6,056 nucleotides of DNA from Spirochaetaceae bacterium (lineage in GTDB: Bacteria > Spirochaetota > Spirochaetia > Treponematales > Breznakiellaceae). A program made the position numbers and the translations under genes. The notes beneath the pieces are model-generated. The model was not told where the DNA came from. It saw only the letters and a list, made by a program, of their open reading frames with translations, and ran no database searches. This document shows positions 1 through 6,003 of the stretch, piece by piece. Within the stretch, counting starts at the first letter, position 1. Every line of letters begins with the position of its first letter. The stretch lies in contig JAITHR010000082.1 of NCBI GenBank assembly GCA_031279895.1, positions 1 through 6,056 on the forward strand, written 5' to 3'.

Positions 1-874
1 CTTCATGGGCGCGGCGGCTCACGGCGCTCTCAAAGCCCGCGGCGTTGAGGCGTTCGGCCATGGCCGCGGCATTCGCTTCCCTGCTGAACACGCCGGCTTG
101 CAGCGCCACGGGCTTCCGCTCCGGTTCCGCAAAAACAGGCGGCGAGGGAACCGGAAGCGGAAGCCGGAGGGAAACATCCGGCGGTTCCCGCGCCGCGTCC
201 AGCGTTACCCCCTCCCGACCGGAAAAGAGGAGCCATAGGGCGGTAGGCGCGACGGTAACTTTCGCGGGATCCTGCACGATGCGGGCTTCCGGGCTTTCCG
301 GGTATTCCGCCGCCAGCCGGTTCTTGTACTGGTCGGCGCCGGAAAAGCGCCAGAGGAGGTAGTATATGCCGGGACGGTACTGTTCGTAATCGCGGTTATT
401 GATAAGGGCGGAAAGCGGGGAAAGCTCCCCTGACTGAAAGACTTCGATTTGCGCGAAAAGATAGATTGCGCGGCGAACCTGTTCCTCGTCCTTCGCGGTC
501 TTTAGCACTGACTTGACCGCGTTCTCCGCTTTCTCCGTCTCCCCTAACGCAAAGAAACAACACGCGCCCTCAAGGAGCGCCGCCTCTCTGTTCCCGCCCT
601 CCGCCTCCGCCTCAGCTTCCTGCCATGACCGCGCCGCGCCTTCAAGGTCTCCGGCAAGGCGGAGGAGCCGCGCCTGCTTTACCAGCGCCGCGTAACGCTC
701 GGCCTTCGGGGTGTCCGGCGCGTGTTGGATTTTCTTGAGGCTCTGCATGACCTCCGACAGGGGAACCTGCCCCGCGTTCTGCGCTTCAAGACGCGCGCTT
801 CCTAAAACGCAGACGCACAGGCACACAAAGCATAGAAGCCCGCGGGGAACCCGGGGCGTGCTAGGCGTCTCCAT
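1..874 (-). CDS. Exported SPOR-domain protein with a helical repeat-like N-terminal half (C-terminus cut by window edge)
   Basis: The minus-strand frame is open from the ATG at 874 to the window edge, giving 291 codons with the 3' end missing. The N-terminus (METPSTPRVPRG, then a hydrophobic stretch at residues 12-26) looks like a signal peptide, with possible cleavage after GSA (residue 27) or LEA (31). Residues 35-160 are Ala/Glu-rich and helical (LVKQARLLRLAGDLEGAARSW, ALGETEKAENAVK), which resembles TPR-type helix pairs, though I cannot assign repeats firmly. A Pro-rich linker (about 235-255) leads to a SPOR start: VALQAGVFSREANAAAMAER, then LNAAGFESAV. SPOR domains bind denuded glycan strands of peptidoglycan, so a periplasmic cell-wall-associated role is inferred. 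The start overlaps the end of the LapA-like gene by 14 bp and has no Shine-Dalgarno sequence (CCCCCC precedes it), so translation is probably coupled. A few SPOR residues and any C-terminal tail lie outside the window. Confidence 0.87.
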   Translation of the reverse strand, partial: METPSTPRVPRGLLCFVCLCVCVLGSARLEAQNAGQVPLSEVMQSLKKIQHAPDTPKAERYAALVKQARLLRLAGDLEGAARSWQEAEAEAEGGNREAALLEGACCFFALGETEKAENAVKSVLKTAKDEEQVRRAIYLFAQIEVFQSGELSPLSALINNRDYEQYRPGIYYLLWRFSGADQYKNRLAAEYPESPEARIVQDPAKVTVAPTALWLLFSGREGVTLDAAREPPDVSLRLPLPVPSPPVFAEPERKPVALQAGVFSREANAAAMAERLNAAGFESAVSRRAHE

Positions 875-1136
875 TGGGGGGTTCTGGGCTGTTGGTTTCC
901 GCGTGTGCCTGGAGGCGCGTCTTTTTGGTTTTCTTAAAACGCGCCGCGATGATGAGCGGGGTGCTGCAAATCATGCCCAACAGAAAGGAGACGAAGACCG
1001 TAATGAATACCGGCACGTCTTTCAGTATCCATTGGGGGTTGATGAATGAAATATCGCACCTGTTTCCCAGATTGGAGAGAATAAAAACAAGGAATACCGA
1101 GAAAACGAGAAAGAAACTGATTAGTCGCCAGGGCAT
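861..1136 (-). CDS. LapA/DUF1049-domain small membrane protein
   Basis: This 91-aa protein has two transmembrane helices, about residues 4-21 (LISFFLVFSVFLVFILS) and 42-62 (PVFITVFVSFLLGMICSTPLI). They are joined by a short loop with the N-P-Q-W-I-L-K-D-V-P pattern typical of the LapA domain (DUF1049, PF06305). A basic tail follows (RFKKTKKTR), then a polar end. In Escherichia coli LapA helps control lipopolysaccharide assembly with LapB. Treponemes generally lack LPS, so here only a generic inner-membrane role can be inferred. I chose the ATG at 1136 because AAAGGAG stands eight bases upstream and the first helix begins at once. A start at 1214 would add 26 residues wholly inside miaB. The gene overlaps the miaB stop by 16 bp and the SPOR gene start by 14 bp, making it the third gene of the operon. 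Confidence 0.85.
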   Translation of the reverse strand: MPWRLISFFLVFSVFLVFILSNLGNRCDISFINPQWILKDVPVFITVFVSFLLGMICSTPLIIAARFKKTKKTRLQAHAETNSPEPPNGDA

Positions 1137-2455
1137 AGGGAAAGCTCCTTTGCGCGGAAGGTATTGCCCCAAAGTGATTCCAGGGTAAGCTCGGCGAAAG
1201 AGCCTATCATGCACCGTTTCCCCGGAACAACCACCCGTTCATCCCGTTCCGTGCGGGTTAGTAATTCTTCCGCGTTTCTTCGGGACACGCCTTCCACAAG
1301 AACCGTCTCTCTTGAGCCTACGCGGTTTTGTAATAATTCTAACGTATGTTGTTTCTGTAATGCAATAACTTCCCCCAGCCGTTTTCTTTTAAGCCCCTGC
1401 CCGATGCGTCCGGGCATCTCAAACGCCGGCGTACCTTCCCGCGGGTTGTAGTGGTACATATAGGCGTAGAGAAACCTGACCCGTTCCATAAGGTCGAGGG
1501 TTTGGGCGTGGTCTTCTTTCATTTCCCCCGGAAAGCCGATGAGCATATCGGTGGAAAACGTGATGTCCGGCATGGCGCCTCTTATTTCATCCACCAGTTC
1601 GAGGTACTGTTCTCTGGAATAGCGCCGGTTCATGGCCCGCAGAATCGCGTTCGAGCCGTGTTGGGCGCAGAGGTGCAGGTGCCGGCAAAAGGCCGGACGG
1701 TCAGCCATGACGCGGATGACCCTGGTCGAGAGGTCTTTGGGGTGGCTTGAGAGGAACCGTATCCAGCGGATAGGGGTTTTTTCGATTTCGGCGGCAACCG
1801 CCTCAAGCAGTCTGGGGAAATCGAGGTTTTTCCCGACCGAGCCGCCGTCCCAGTAGTAGGAATTGACGTTTTGCCCCAGAAGCATAATCTCCCGCGCTCC
1901 TTTTTCCGCCACAAGCCTGATTTCCGCAAAGATCGCCGCGGGGTCCCGGGAGATTTCCGGCCCGCGCACATAGGGAACCACGCAGTAGGAGCAGAAATTA
2001 TCGCACCCGTGGGTAATGGGGATGAAACTACAGAACCTCCCGTCTTCAAGGTGGAAAGGGGCAAAGGAGAACGCGGGCTTTTCCGTGTCTTCCACAAAGG
2101 GGATACCCCCTTCGAGGGCCTCAAGGATATGGGGAAACAGGGGGCGCGACGCGGTTCCCATGACGTAATCCACCGCTTTATAGTCAGTTTTGAGGGTATC
2201 TCCCAGGCGGGAGGCCATACAGCCCGCGATAATCAGGGTGAAGGGGCGTTTTCTTTTGAGCGCTTCGTATTGGGCGATTCTGCCTCTGACCCGTCTTTCG
2301 GCGGTAGCCCGCACCGAGCAGGTATTTATCAGCACCAGATCCGCATCCTCTTTGTTTCGCGCCTGAACCCACCCGCGCTCTTTGAGTACCAGAAGGAACG
2401 AAGCGGACTCCGCGGTATTCATCTGGCACCCGTAGGTTTCGATGAGATAGTTCAT
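1121..2455 (-). CDS. miaB: tRNA-2-methylthio-N6-dimethylallyladenosine synthase (MiaB)
   Basis: A 444-aa radical-SAM methylthiotransferase that turns i6A37 into ms2i6A37 in tRNAs reading codons that begin with U, using SAM and a sacrificial sulfur from its second cluster. The N-terminal UPF0004 domain carries the auxiliary-cluster cysteines C10 (ETYGCQMN), C46 (INTCSVR) and C79 (IAGCMA). The radical-SAM motif is C151-x3-C155-x2-C158 (HGCDNFCSYC), followed by PYVRGPEISR. LLGQNVNSY (192-200) is typical of MiaB rather than RimO. The TRAM domain for tRNA binding is about residues 377-436. All six cluster cysteines are present and the length is normal for the family. The usual LPVQSGS loop reads LCAQHGS (262-268), with QHGS also expected in spirochaetes. 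The start overlaps the upstream gene's stop as ATGA and lacks a Shine-Dalgarno sequence, so coupled translation is likely. MtaB and RimO are less likely given the motif set and length. Confidence 0.97.
   Translation of the reverse strand: MNYLIETYGCQMNTAESASFLLVLKERGWVQARNKEDADLVLINTCSVRATAERRVRGRIAQYEALKRKRPFTLIIAGCMASRLGDTLKTDYKAVDYVMGTASRPLFPHILEALEGGIPFVEDTEKPAFSFAPFHLEDGRFCSFIPITHGCDNFCSYCVVPYVRGPEISRDPAAIFAEIRLVAEKGAREIMLLGQNVNSYYWDGGSVGKNLDFPRLLEAVAAEIEKTPIRWIRFLSSHPKDLSTRVIRVMADRPAFCRHLHLCAQHGSNAILRAMNRRYSREQYLELVDEIRGAMPDITFSTDMLIGFPGEMKEDHAQTLDLMERVRFLYAYMYHYNPREGTPAFEMPGRIGQGLKRKRLGEVIALQKQHTLELLQNRVGSRETVLVEGVSRRNAEELLTRTERDERVVVPGKRCMIGSFAELTLESLWGNTFRAKELSLCPGD
1145..1151 (-). 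promoter_or_regulatory. Ribosome binding site deciding the LapA-like start
   Basis: AAAGGAG on the minus strand, eight bases before the ATG at 1136. It lies inside the 3' end of miaB. It fixes the start of the LapA-like gene and is the only clear Shine-Dalgarno sequence at an internal gene start in this operon. Confidence 0.8.
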
Positions 2456-2817
2456 CCGCGTGCTTTGAGCCGCCGCAGGAACGCGAGACCTTTCCAGATA
2501 CCCAGCGTGAGGAACCCGACCGCGCCCAGAAAGAGGAGGGTTCCGGCAACGGCCCGTACCGGCGCCGGCGATGCGGGAAGTTTTGCGGCCAGAGCGAGGA
2601 ATCCCCCGACCGCGACAATGCCGCCGATTTTTTTATCATCTGGATCGCGGGAAAAGAAGGCGCCAAGCCCTACAACGGCGGCGATACCCCCCAGCACGAT
2701 ACTGATAAGCGGGGGAGCGGCGCTTGCCGCCAGACAGAACGCCCCGCTGATAATACGCCCTATTGCGGTAACGCCCTGTTTTGCCAGTGTTGTGGTCGAA
2801 TTGTTTTCTACTTCCAT
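2452..2817 (-). CDS. Small multi-pass membrane protein of unknown function
   Basis: I do not recognise this 121-aa family. After a short polar N-terminus (MEVENNSTTTLAKQG) there are up to four hydrophobic segments: about residues 15-34, 36-54, 63-80 and 86-110. They are rich in Gly and Ala, and an acidic/basic loop (SRDPDDKK) separates the second and third. The tail FLRRLKARG is basic, which suggests a cytoplasmic C-terminus. It is the first gene of the operon and its stop overlaps the miaB start (ATGA). I chose the ATG at 2817 because a promoter -10 box ends six bases before it. The in-frame ATG at 2838 would add seven residues but lies between the -35 and -10 boxes. A GTG at 2937 would add 40 residues running into repeat DNA. 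The frame is well supported by the overlap; the function is not. Confidence 0.75.
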   Translation of the reverse strand: MEVENNSTTTLAKQGVTAIGRIISGAFCLAASAAPPLISIVLGGIAAVVGLGAFFSRDPDDKKIGGIVAVGGFLALAAKLPASPAPVRAVAGTLLFLGAVGFLTLGIWKGLAFLRRLKARG

Positions 2818-2823
2818 AACACA

Positions 2824-2853
2824 AATATAACCTGCCATCCCCTTTAAAGTAAA
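2824..2853 (-). promoter_or_regulatory. Sigma-70-type promoter of the miaB operon
   Basis: On the minus strand TTTACT (2853-2848) and TATATT (2829-2824) are separated by 18 bases. The -10 matches the consensus at five of six positions, the -35 at four of six. It sits in an AT-rich island between GC-rich DNA on both sides. The expected transcription start falls at about 2817, which is the first base of the downstream ATG. Confidence 0.55.
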
Positions 2854-2899
2854 TCCCAGCGCCGCCGTCTCCGCAGCCTCCGGCCCGTCTCCGACGGCT

Positions 2900-3060
2900 T
2901 CAGCATGGCCGCCTGTTGTTTGAGAGAGGCGCAACACCGTGTCCGGTTACTTCACTGGCTACTGTTGAGGCGCGGCTACGCTCTCGCGCAACGGCGGGCG
3001 GTTCGGGAGCCGTGCGTTGTTGTGCGTAGTAAGGGGCGTGTGGTGGTTCGGGGCGCGGCG
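2900..3060 (+). repeat. Dispersed direct repeat, copy A
   Basis: Aligns in the same orientation with 3425-3583. Exact shared blocks include 22 bases at 2900-2921 (copy B 3425-3446), AGGCGCGGCTACGCT at 2968-2982 (3492-3506), TCGCGCAACGGCGGGCG at 2984-3000 (3507-3523) and AGCCGTGCGTTGTTGTGCGT at 3008-3027 (3531-3550). The stretch 2922-2967 is less alike. By eye the overall identity is roughly 80%, with single-base indels that break every reading frame. Confidence 0.85.
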
Positions 3061-3088
3061 CAGCCTCGCGCCTCAAACCAGTCTCCGT

Positions 3089-3180
3089 CCGCTTTGCCGC
3101 GGTATCGAGACGCTTTTGAAACAGCCGGAGGCTGCCGCTTTGTCGCGGTATCAAGACGCTTATGAAACCGTCGGAGACAA
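3089..3180 (+). repeat. Tandem pair of 46-bp units
   Basis: Units are 3089-3134 and 3135-3180. Their first 34 bases (from CCGCTTTG through TATCGAGACGCTT to GAAAC) differ at only three positions; the last 12 are diverged (AGCCGGAGGCTG against CGTCGGAGACAA). The diverged tails carry the sequences that pair as inverted repeats with 3409-3423 and 2887-2897 respectively. Confidence 0.85.
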
Positions 3181-3187
3181 ACCGCGC

Positions 3188-3216
3188 ATGAATGTTTCCA
3201 ACACAAAAACATTCAT
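3188..3216. repeat. Perfect inverted repeat with 10-bp arms
   Basis: ATGAATGTTT (3188-3197) and AAACATTCAT (3207-3216) are exact reverse complements with a nine-base loop. No T-tract follows on either strand and the stem is AT-rich, so it does not look like a terminator. It could be a protein-binding site, an RNA hairpin, or the tip of the repeat element. Confidence 0.8.
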
Positions 3217-3246
3217 CCCCGAGTCGCACATGACCATGCCTGCCCC

Positions 3247-3372
3247 GGAATGATTCAGATACACTCTGGAAAGATTCATTTCCGCCCCGGAAAGATTCAT
3301 TTCCGTTCTGGAAAGATTCATTTCCGCTCTGGAAAGATTCAGATTTACTCCGGTATGATTCAGTTCCAAGGC
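3247..3372 (+). repeat. Six tandem 21-bp repeats
   Basis: Unit starts are 3247, 3268, 3289, 3310, 3331 and 3352. Units 2-4 share GGAAAGATTCATTTCCG and differ in the last four bases. The outer units are more diverged, with A or G for T at the middle. ATTCA is present in all six. Because 21 is a multiple of three, each reading frame gives a seven-residue repeat. On the minus strand it is [RGA]-[VATL]-[YEN]-[LM]-N-[LH]-[ST]; on the plus strand from 3250 it is GKIHFRS-like. Confidence 0.9.
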
Positions 3373-3424
3373 GGCCATGACCGTCAGCAGACCGTCGTTG
3401 TTCGAGGCGCAGCCTCCGGCTGTC

Positions 3425-3583
3425 TCAGCATGGCCGCCTGTTGTTTCCGAGTGGTGCAACACCCTGTCCGTTGAGCGAATCAGTGTTGCTTAGGCGCGGC
3501 TACGCTTCGCGCAACGGCGGGCGCTTTGGAAGCCGTGCGTTGTTGTGCGTGATAAGGGGCGGGTTGTGGTTCGGGGTGCGGCG
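3425..3583 (+). repeat. Dispersed direct repeat, copy B
   Basis: Second copy of the element at 2900-3060, in the same orientation and about 525 bp away. Its end lies a few bases from the T-tract of the lipoprotein gene's terminator (3590-3598). The shared blocks are listed under copy A. The flanking GCAGCCTCCGG just upstream (3409-3419) also occurs upstream of copy A (2873-2883). Confidence 0.85.
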
Positions 3584-3589
3584 TGGCGC

Positions 3590-3633
3590 AAAAAGAAAGG
3601 CGCGGCCCCCCGTGGTGTGGGGGAACCGCGCCT
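3590..3633 (-). terminator. Intrinsic terminator of the lipoprotein gene
   Basis: Read on the minus strand, AGGCGCGG (3633-3626) pairs with CCGCGCCT (3605-3598), with further G/C pairing inside (CCCCC 3623-3619 with GGGG in 3611-3606, after a small internal bulge). The stem runs straight into TTTCTTTTT (3598-3590). It lies 21 bases past the stop codon. No T-tract follows on the plus strand, so it is directional. Confidence 0.88.
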
Positions 3634-3654
3634 GCTGTCCGCTATGATGCGGGA

Positions 3655-5976
3655 TTAGCTGGCCTGAAAATCTGCTTTGGTTAAGTCCTTGTAAATAGTG
3701 TAGGCGCTACCTCTGCCGGTTATAAGTCCGTTAGCAAGTATCGGTAAGCTACTGGTTGAACCATTCCCATTGGCAAACTTGTCGTTGCTATTGACGGCAG
3801 TGCCGCCAATGATACCGGTAGTACCGGTCAGCTTTATTTCATCAGTGTCTGCCGTAAGCTTGATTTTGCCGCCGACGGCCAAGCTGATTTTGCCGTTGGT
3901 GGTAAGGTCAACCGCGAAAGTGCTGGTGCCGCTGAAGGTTATGCCTGTGCCGGAGTTTGCCGCGGCGAGTACCGCGATTTCCGCGGTGGCGGTGCTGGGG
4001 GTAAGGGTCGCGTCGGTGCCGCCGGTGACGACGCCGGTGTCTCCGGCTGACGCGGTAAAGGTAACGGCGGCGCCGCTCGCGGTCCAGGCGCCCGCGCCTT
4101 TGATTTCATACACCGCGCCCACGGCCACTTTGCCGCTTCCCGCGATTTCGATTTTGCCGTTGGCAATAAGGACCAGCGTGTCGTCGACGGCCATCGTAAA
4201 CACGCCTGCCGCAAAGCTGCCGCCGCCGGAGGCGTCAGCGGTGTAGGTTGCCTTGGCGAGCGTAACCTTGTTGGTGTCGCCCATCACGAGGGCGCCGTTT
4301 CCGATGATGGCGGCAGTGCCGCCTGCGGCAAACGCGATGCCGCTGGCCGGAATCGTGAGGACGCCGCCTGCGGTGCCCGTGATGGTGTCTCCGCCGGCGG
4401 GCGCCGTGATGGTTACAAGGGTAAGCGCCGTGTCGTCAGTGCCGTCTCCGGCGGAGAGCGCCGCGGTTGAGAGCGTGGTGATGGTGCCGCCGTTGGCCAG
4501 AGCAACGCTCGTGCCGCCGATGTTCACCGCGCCGGTGCTGGCCGCGGCGGTGAGTGCCGCGTTAGCGGTTGCGGTGATGGTTGCTTTGACAAAGGTAGTC
4601 GTGGCGCCGCCGGTGCCCACTATGAGGCTGGCGTTGTTCCCCTCGACTTTGATCGACGCGCCGCTGGCAAGATCGATTGTGCTGCCCGAGCCCAAGACCG
4701 TTACCACGCCGTCAGCGGCAAGGTTCGCTTCGGCGGCGCCCGCGGTGATGACCACGCCGCCGCTGAGGGTTGCCTTTTTGCTGGCGGTGGTTCCCGAAAT
4801 CAGGGTGCCGTTAATGGTAACGGTTTCCGTCCCGCTGGTGCCCAGAGTCTTGTCTGCGGCGTTCAGGGTCTTGTTCGCCGGCACCGTGAGGCTCTCGTCA
4901 AGCGTCGTGGTCATGCCCAGGGTTACGGTTCCGCTGTTCGCGACGCCCGCAAGCACCGAGGTGAGTGCCGCGGCATCAGGAGCGGTGGTAACGCCGGCTG
5001 TAACGGCGGTGATGAGGCCGTTCGAGTCAACCACAAACGTGTCCCCTGCGGAAAGGCCGGACAGCACCTTGTCGAGGCTGGTGTCCTGAAGAAGGGTCTC
5101 GGTCGTGCTGCTCGAGGTGAAGTACGTCAAGAGCTGGGTGCTGGTGGCGTAGTGTACCTTTGTGGCCGCGTCGACATTCGACTCTGCGGCAACCACCGTA
5201 TAGGTGTTCGCCGCCAGCTTGAAGCCTTCGGTTATGGTGACGGTTGCATCGCTGTCAACATGGCCCGTATAGCCCAGCACCGTGAGGCGCAGTTTCAGCG
5301 TTGCCCCGACGTCATCACCCAAAAGGTCGTACTCAAGCGCGGTAGCGTCTTCAATAGGCGTCCCGTTCCGCAGCCACTGGTACGACTTGATCCCGTTGCC
5401 CGCGGCAGCGGGGGTGATGGCCGAAACCGCCGCGGTGAGGGTCGAGCCGGATTTCATCGTGCCGGTAATGGCGATGGTCGCGCCGCCGAGCGCCTCAAGC
5501 GGCAGCACCGGCGTGAGGGCGGTGGTCTCCGCGATGGTGACGGAGCCGATGGCGCCGTTCAGACTGGTGAGCCCGCCGGCAGCGGAGATTGTCGCGGTGA
5601 TCGTGTCCGCGGCGTCGGTGGTCAGCGTGAGGGTCGTAACCTCGCCGGCAGTATCCGACGCCTCGACCGTGCCTTCCACTTTGTCGTAATCATCCCCGAA
5701 GGAGGCCGTGGGTCCGGCGTACAGGACGAACGTGTCGGTTGCCGCGGGCGTATAGGCGCGGATAGACGCGCCCGCCGCCGGTGCTTTGACCACCTCAAGA
5801 ATGAAGGTGTACGGCACAGTGGAGATGGTGGCGGTGCTCCGGTACGTTACCGAGGTGTCCGGCTTGGGCGGAGGCGGGTCGTCGCTCCCGCCGCCGCTGT
5901 CGCAGCCGGTCATCATAAGCCCGAATGACAGCAGCAGCGCCGCCATTCCCGTCAAAAAAAGTTTGGAATGTTTCAT
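3655..5976 (-). CDS. Large surface-type lipoprotein with an Ig-like domain and beta-strand repeats
   Basis: A 773-aa lipoprotein. The signal peptide (MKHSKLFLTGMAALLLSFGL) ends in the lipobox MTGC, and C25 is the only cysteine in the protein. A flexible tether follows (DSGGGSDDPPPPKPD). Residues about 41-150 form a beta-rich module (TYRSTATIST, SIRAYTPAATDTFVLYAG). Residues about 163-250 look like a bacterial Ig-like domain (KSYQWLRNGTPIEDA, LLGDDVGATLKLRLTVLGYTG). The rest, about 330-740, is low in charge, rich in Ala, Gly and Thr, and reads as short strands with turns, as in beta-solenoid or 'beta strand repeat' proteins. ANGKIEIAGSGKV (605-617) and TNGKISLAVGGKI (693-705) look like copies of one unit. 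The first ATG has a near-perfect ribosome binding site. It appears to be a single-gene unit closed by its own terminator. Export and lipidation are well supported; surface exposure, adhesion or a structural role are inference, and no enzyme motif is visible. Confidence 0.92.
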   Translation of the reverse strand: MKHSKLFLTGMAALLLSFGLMMTGCDSGGGSDDPPPPKPDTSVTYRSTATISTVPYTFILEVVKAPAAGASIRAYTPAATDTFVLYAGPTASFGDDYDKVEGTVEASDTAGEVTTLTLTTDAADTITATISAAGGLTSLNGAIGSVTIAETTALTPVLPLEALGGATIAITGTMKSGSTLTAAVSAITPAAAGNGIKSYQWLRNGTPIEDATALEYDLLGDDVGATLKLRLTVLGYTGHVDSDATVTITEGFKLAANTYTVVAAESNVDAATKVHYATSTQLLTYFTSSSTTETLLQDTSLDKVLSGLSAGDTFVVDSNGLITAVTAGVTTAPDAAALTSVLAGVANSGTVTLGMTTTLDESLTVPANKTLNAADKTLGTSGTETVTINGTLISGTTASKKATLSGGVVITAGAAEANLAADGVVTVLGSGSTIDLASGASIKVEGNNASLIVGTGGATTTFVKATITATANAALTAAASTGAVNIGGTSVALANGGTITTLSTAALSAGDGTDDTALTLVTITAPAGGDTITGTAGGVLTIPASGIAFAAGGTAAIIGNGALVMGDTNKVTLAKATYTADASGGGSFAAGVFTMAVDDTLVLIANGKIEIAGSGKVAVGAVYEIKGAGAWTASGAAVTFTASAGDTGVVTGGTDATLTPSTATAEIAVLAAANSGTGITFSGTSTFAVDLTTNGKISLAVGGKIKLTADTDEIKLTGTTGIIGGTAVNSNDKFANGNGSTSSLPILANGLITGRGSAYTIYKDLTKADFQAS

Positions 5977-5980
5977 GTAT

Positions 5981-5990
5981 ATCCTCCTTA
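5981..5990 (-). promoter_or_regulatory. Near-consensus ribosome binding site of the lipoprotein gene
   Basis: TAAGGAGGAT on the minus strand closely matches the anti-16S sequence. Six bases separate AGGAGG from the ATG at 5976. This is the strongest ribosome binding site in the window and suggests high translation. Confidence 0.93.
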
Positions 5991-6003
5991 ATGATTGATA
6001 TAC

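Larger units (their letters stand above)
2870..3590. repeat. Intergenic repeat mosaic without a convincing gene
   Basis: This gap between the lipoprotein gene's terminator and the miaB operon promoter is built of repeats. In order it holds direct-repeat copy A, two 46-bp units, a hairpin, six 21-bp units, and direct-repeat copy B, which runs up to the T-tract of the terminator. Inverted repeats tie the parts together: GCAGCCTCCGGCTGT at 3409-3423 is the exact reverse complement of 3121-3135, and GTCTCCGACGG at 2887-2897 is the reverse complement of 3168-3178. Short open frames exist on both strands, but none has a Shine-Dalgarno sequence or a recognisable family. I infer an accumulation of a dispersed, probably non-autonomous repeat family. 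No transposase is seen. Confidence 0.7.

Noticed and set aside
1137..1214. Longer start for the LapA-like protein at 1214
   Set aside because: The extra 26 residues lie wholly inside miaB, have no Shine-Dalgarno sequence, and would displace the first membrane helix from the N-terminus. AAAGGAG is correctly spaced for 1136.
1871..2830. 319-codon open frame on the plus strand
   Set aside because: It lies antisense across most of miaB and the upstream gene, has no ribosome binding site and no family resemblance, and reflects GC-rich codon use on the real strand.
2818..2937. Longer start (GTG at 2937) for the membrane protein before miaB
   Set aside because: The added segment is translated repeat copy A. 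A similar peptide start (TTGGHAE) arises from copy B at 3462, so the likeness comes from the DNA repeat. The promoter would also lie inside the gene.
3188..3216. Intrinsic terminator
   Set aside because: The stem is AT-rich with no following T-tract on either strand, and no gene ends next to it.
2900..3229. 109-codon minus-strand and overlapping plus-strand open frames in the repeat island
   Set aside because: They are Arg/Ala-rich, lack ribosome binding sites, and the single-base indels between copies A and B shift the frame, so no conserved protein is supported.
3247..3372. CRISPR array
   Set aside because: Units are contiguous 21-mers without unique spacers, and no cas gene is present.
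3247..3372. Pentapeptide-repeat protein
   Set aside because: The minus-strand peptide has NLS-like units, but the period is seven residues, not five, and the A(D/N)LXX pattern is absent.
4253..5089. 278-codon Val/Ala/Pro-rich open frame on the plus strand
   Set aside because: It mirrors the Ala/Gly/Thr-rich lipoprotein gene on the other strand; the composition is a reverse-complement artefact.
5152..5928. 258-codon open frame on the plus strand
   Set aside because: It is antisense to the N-terminal part of the lipoprotein gene, with Arg/Gly-rich shadow composition and no start signal.
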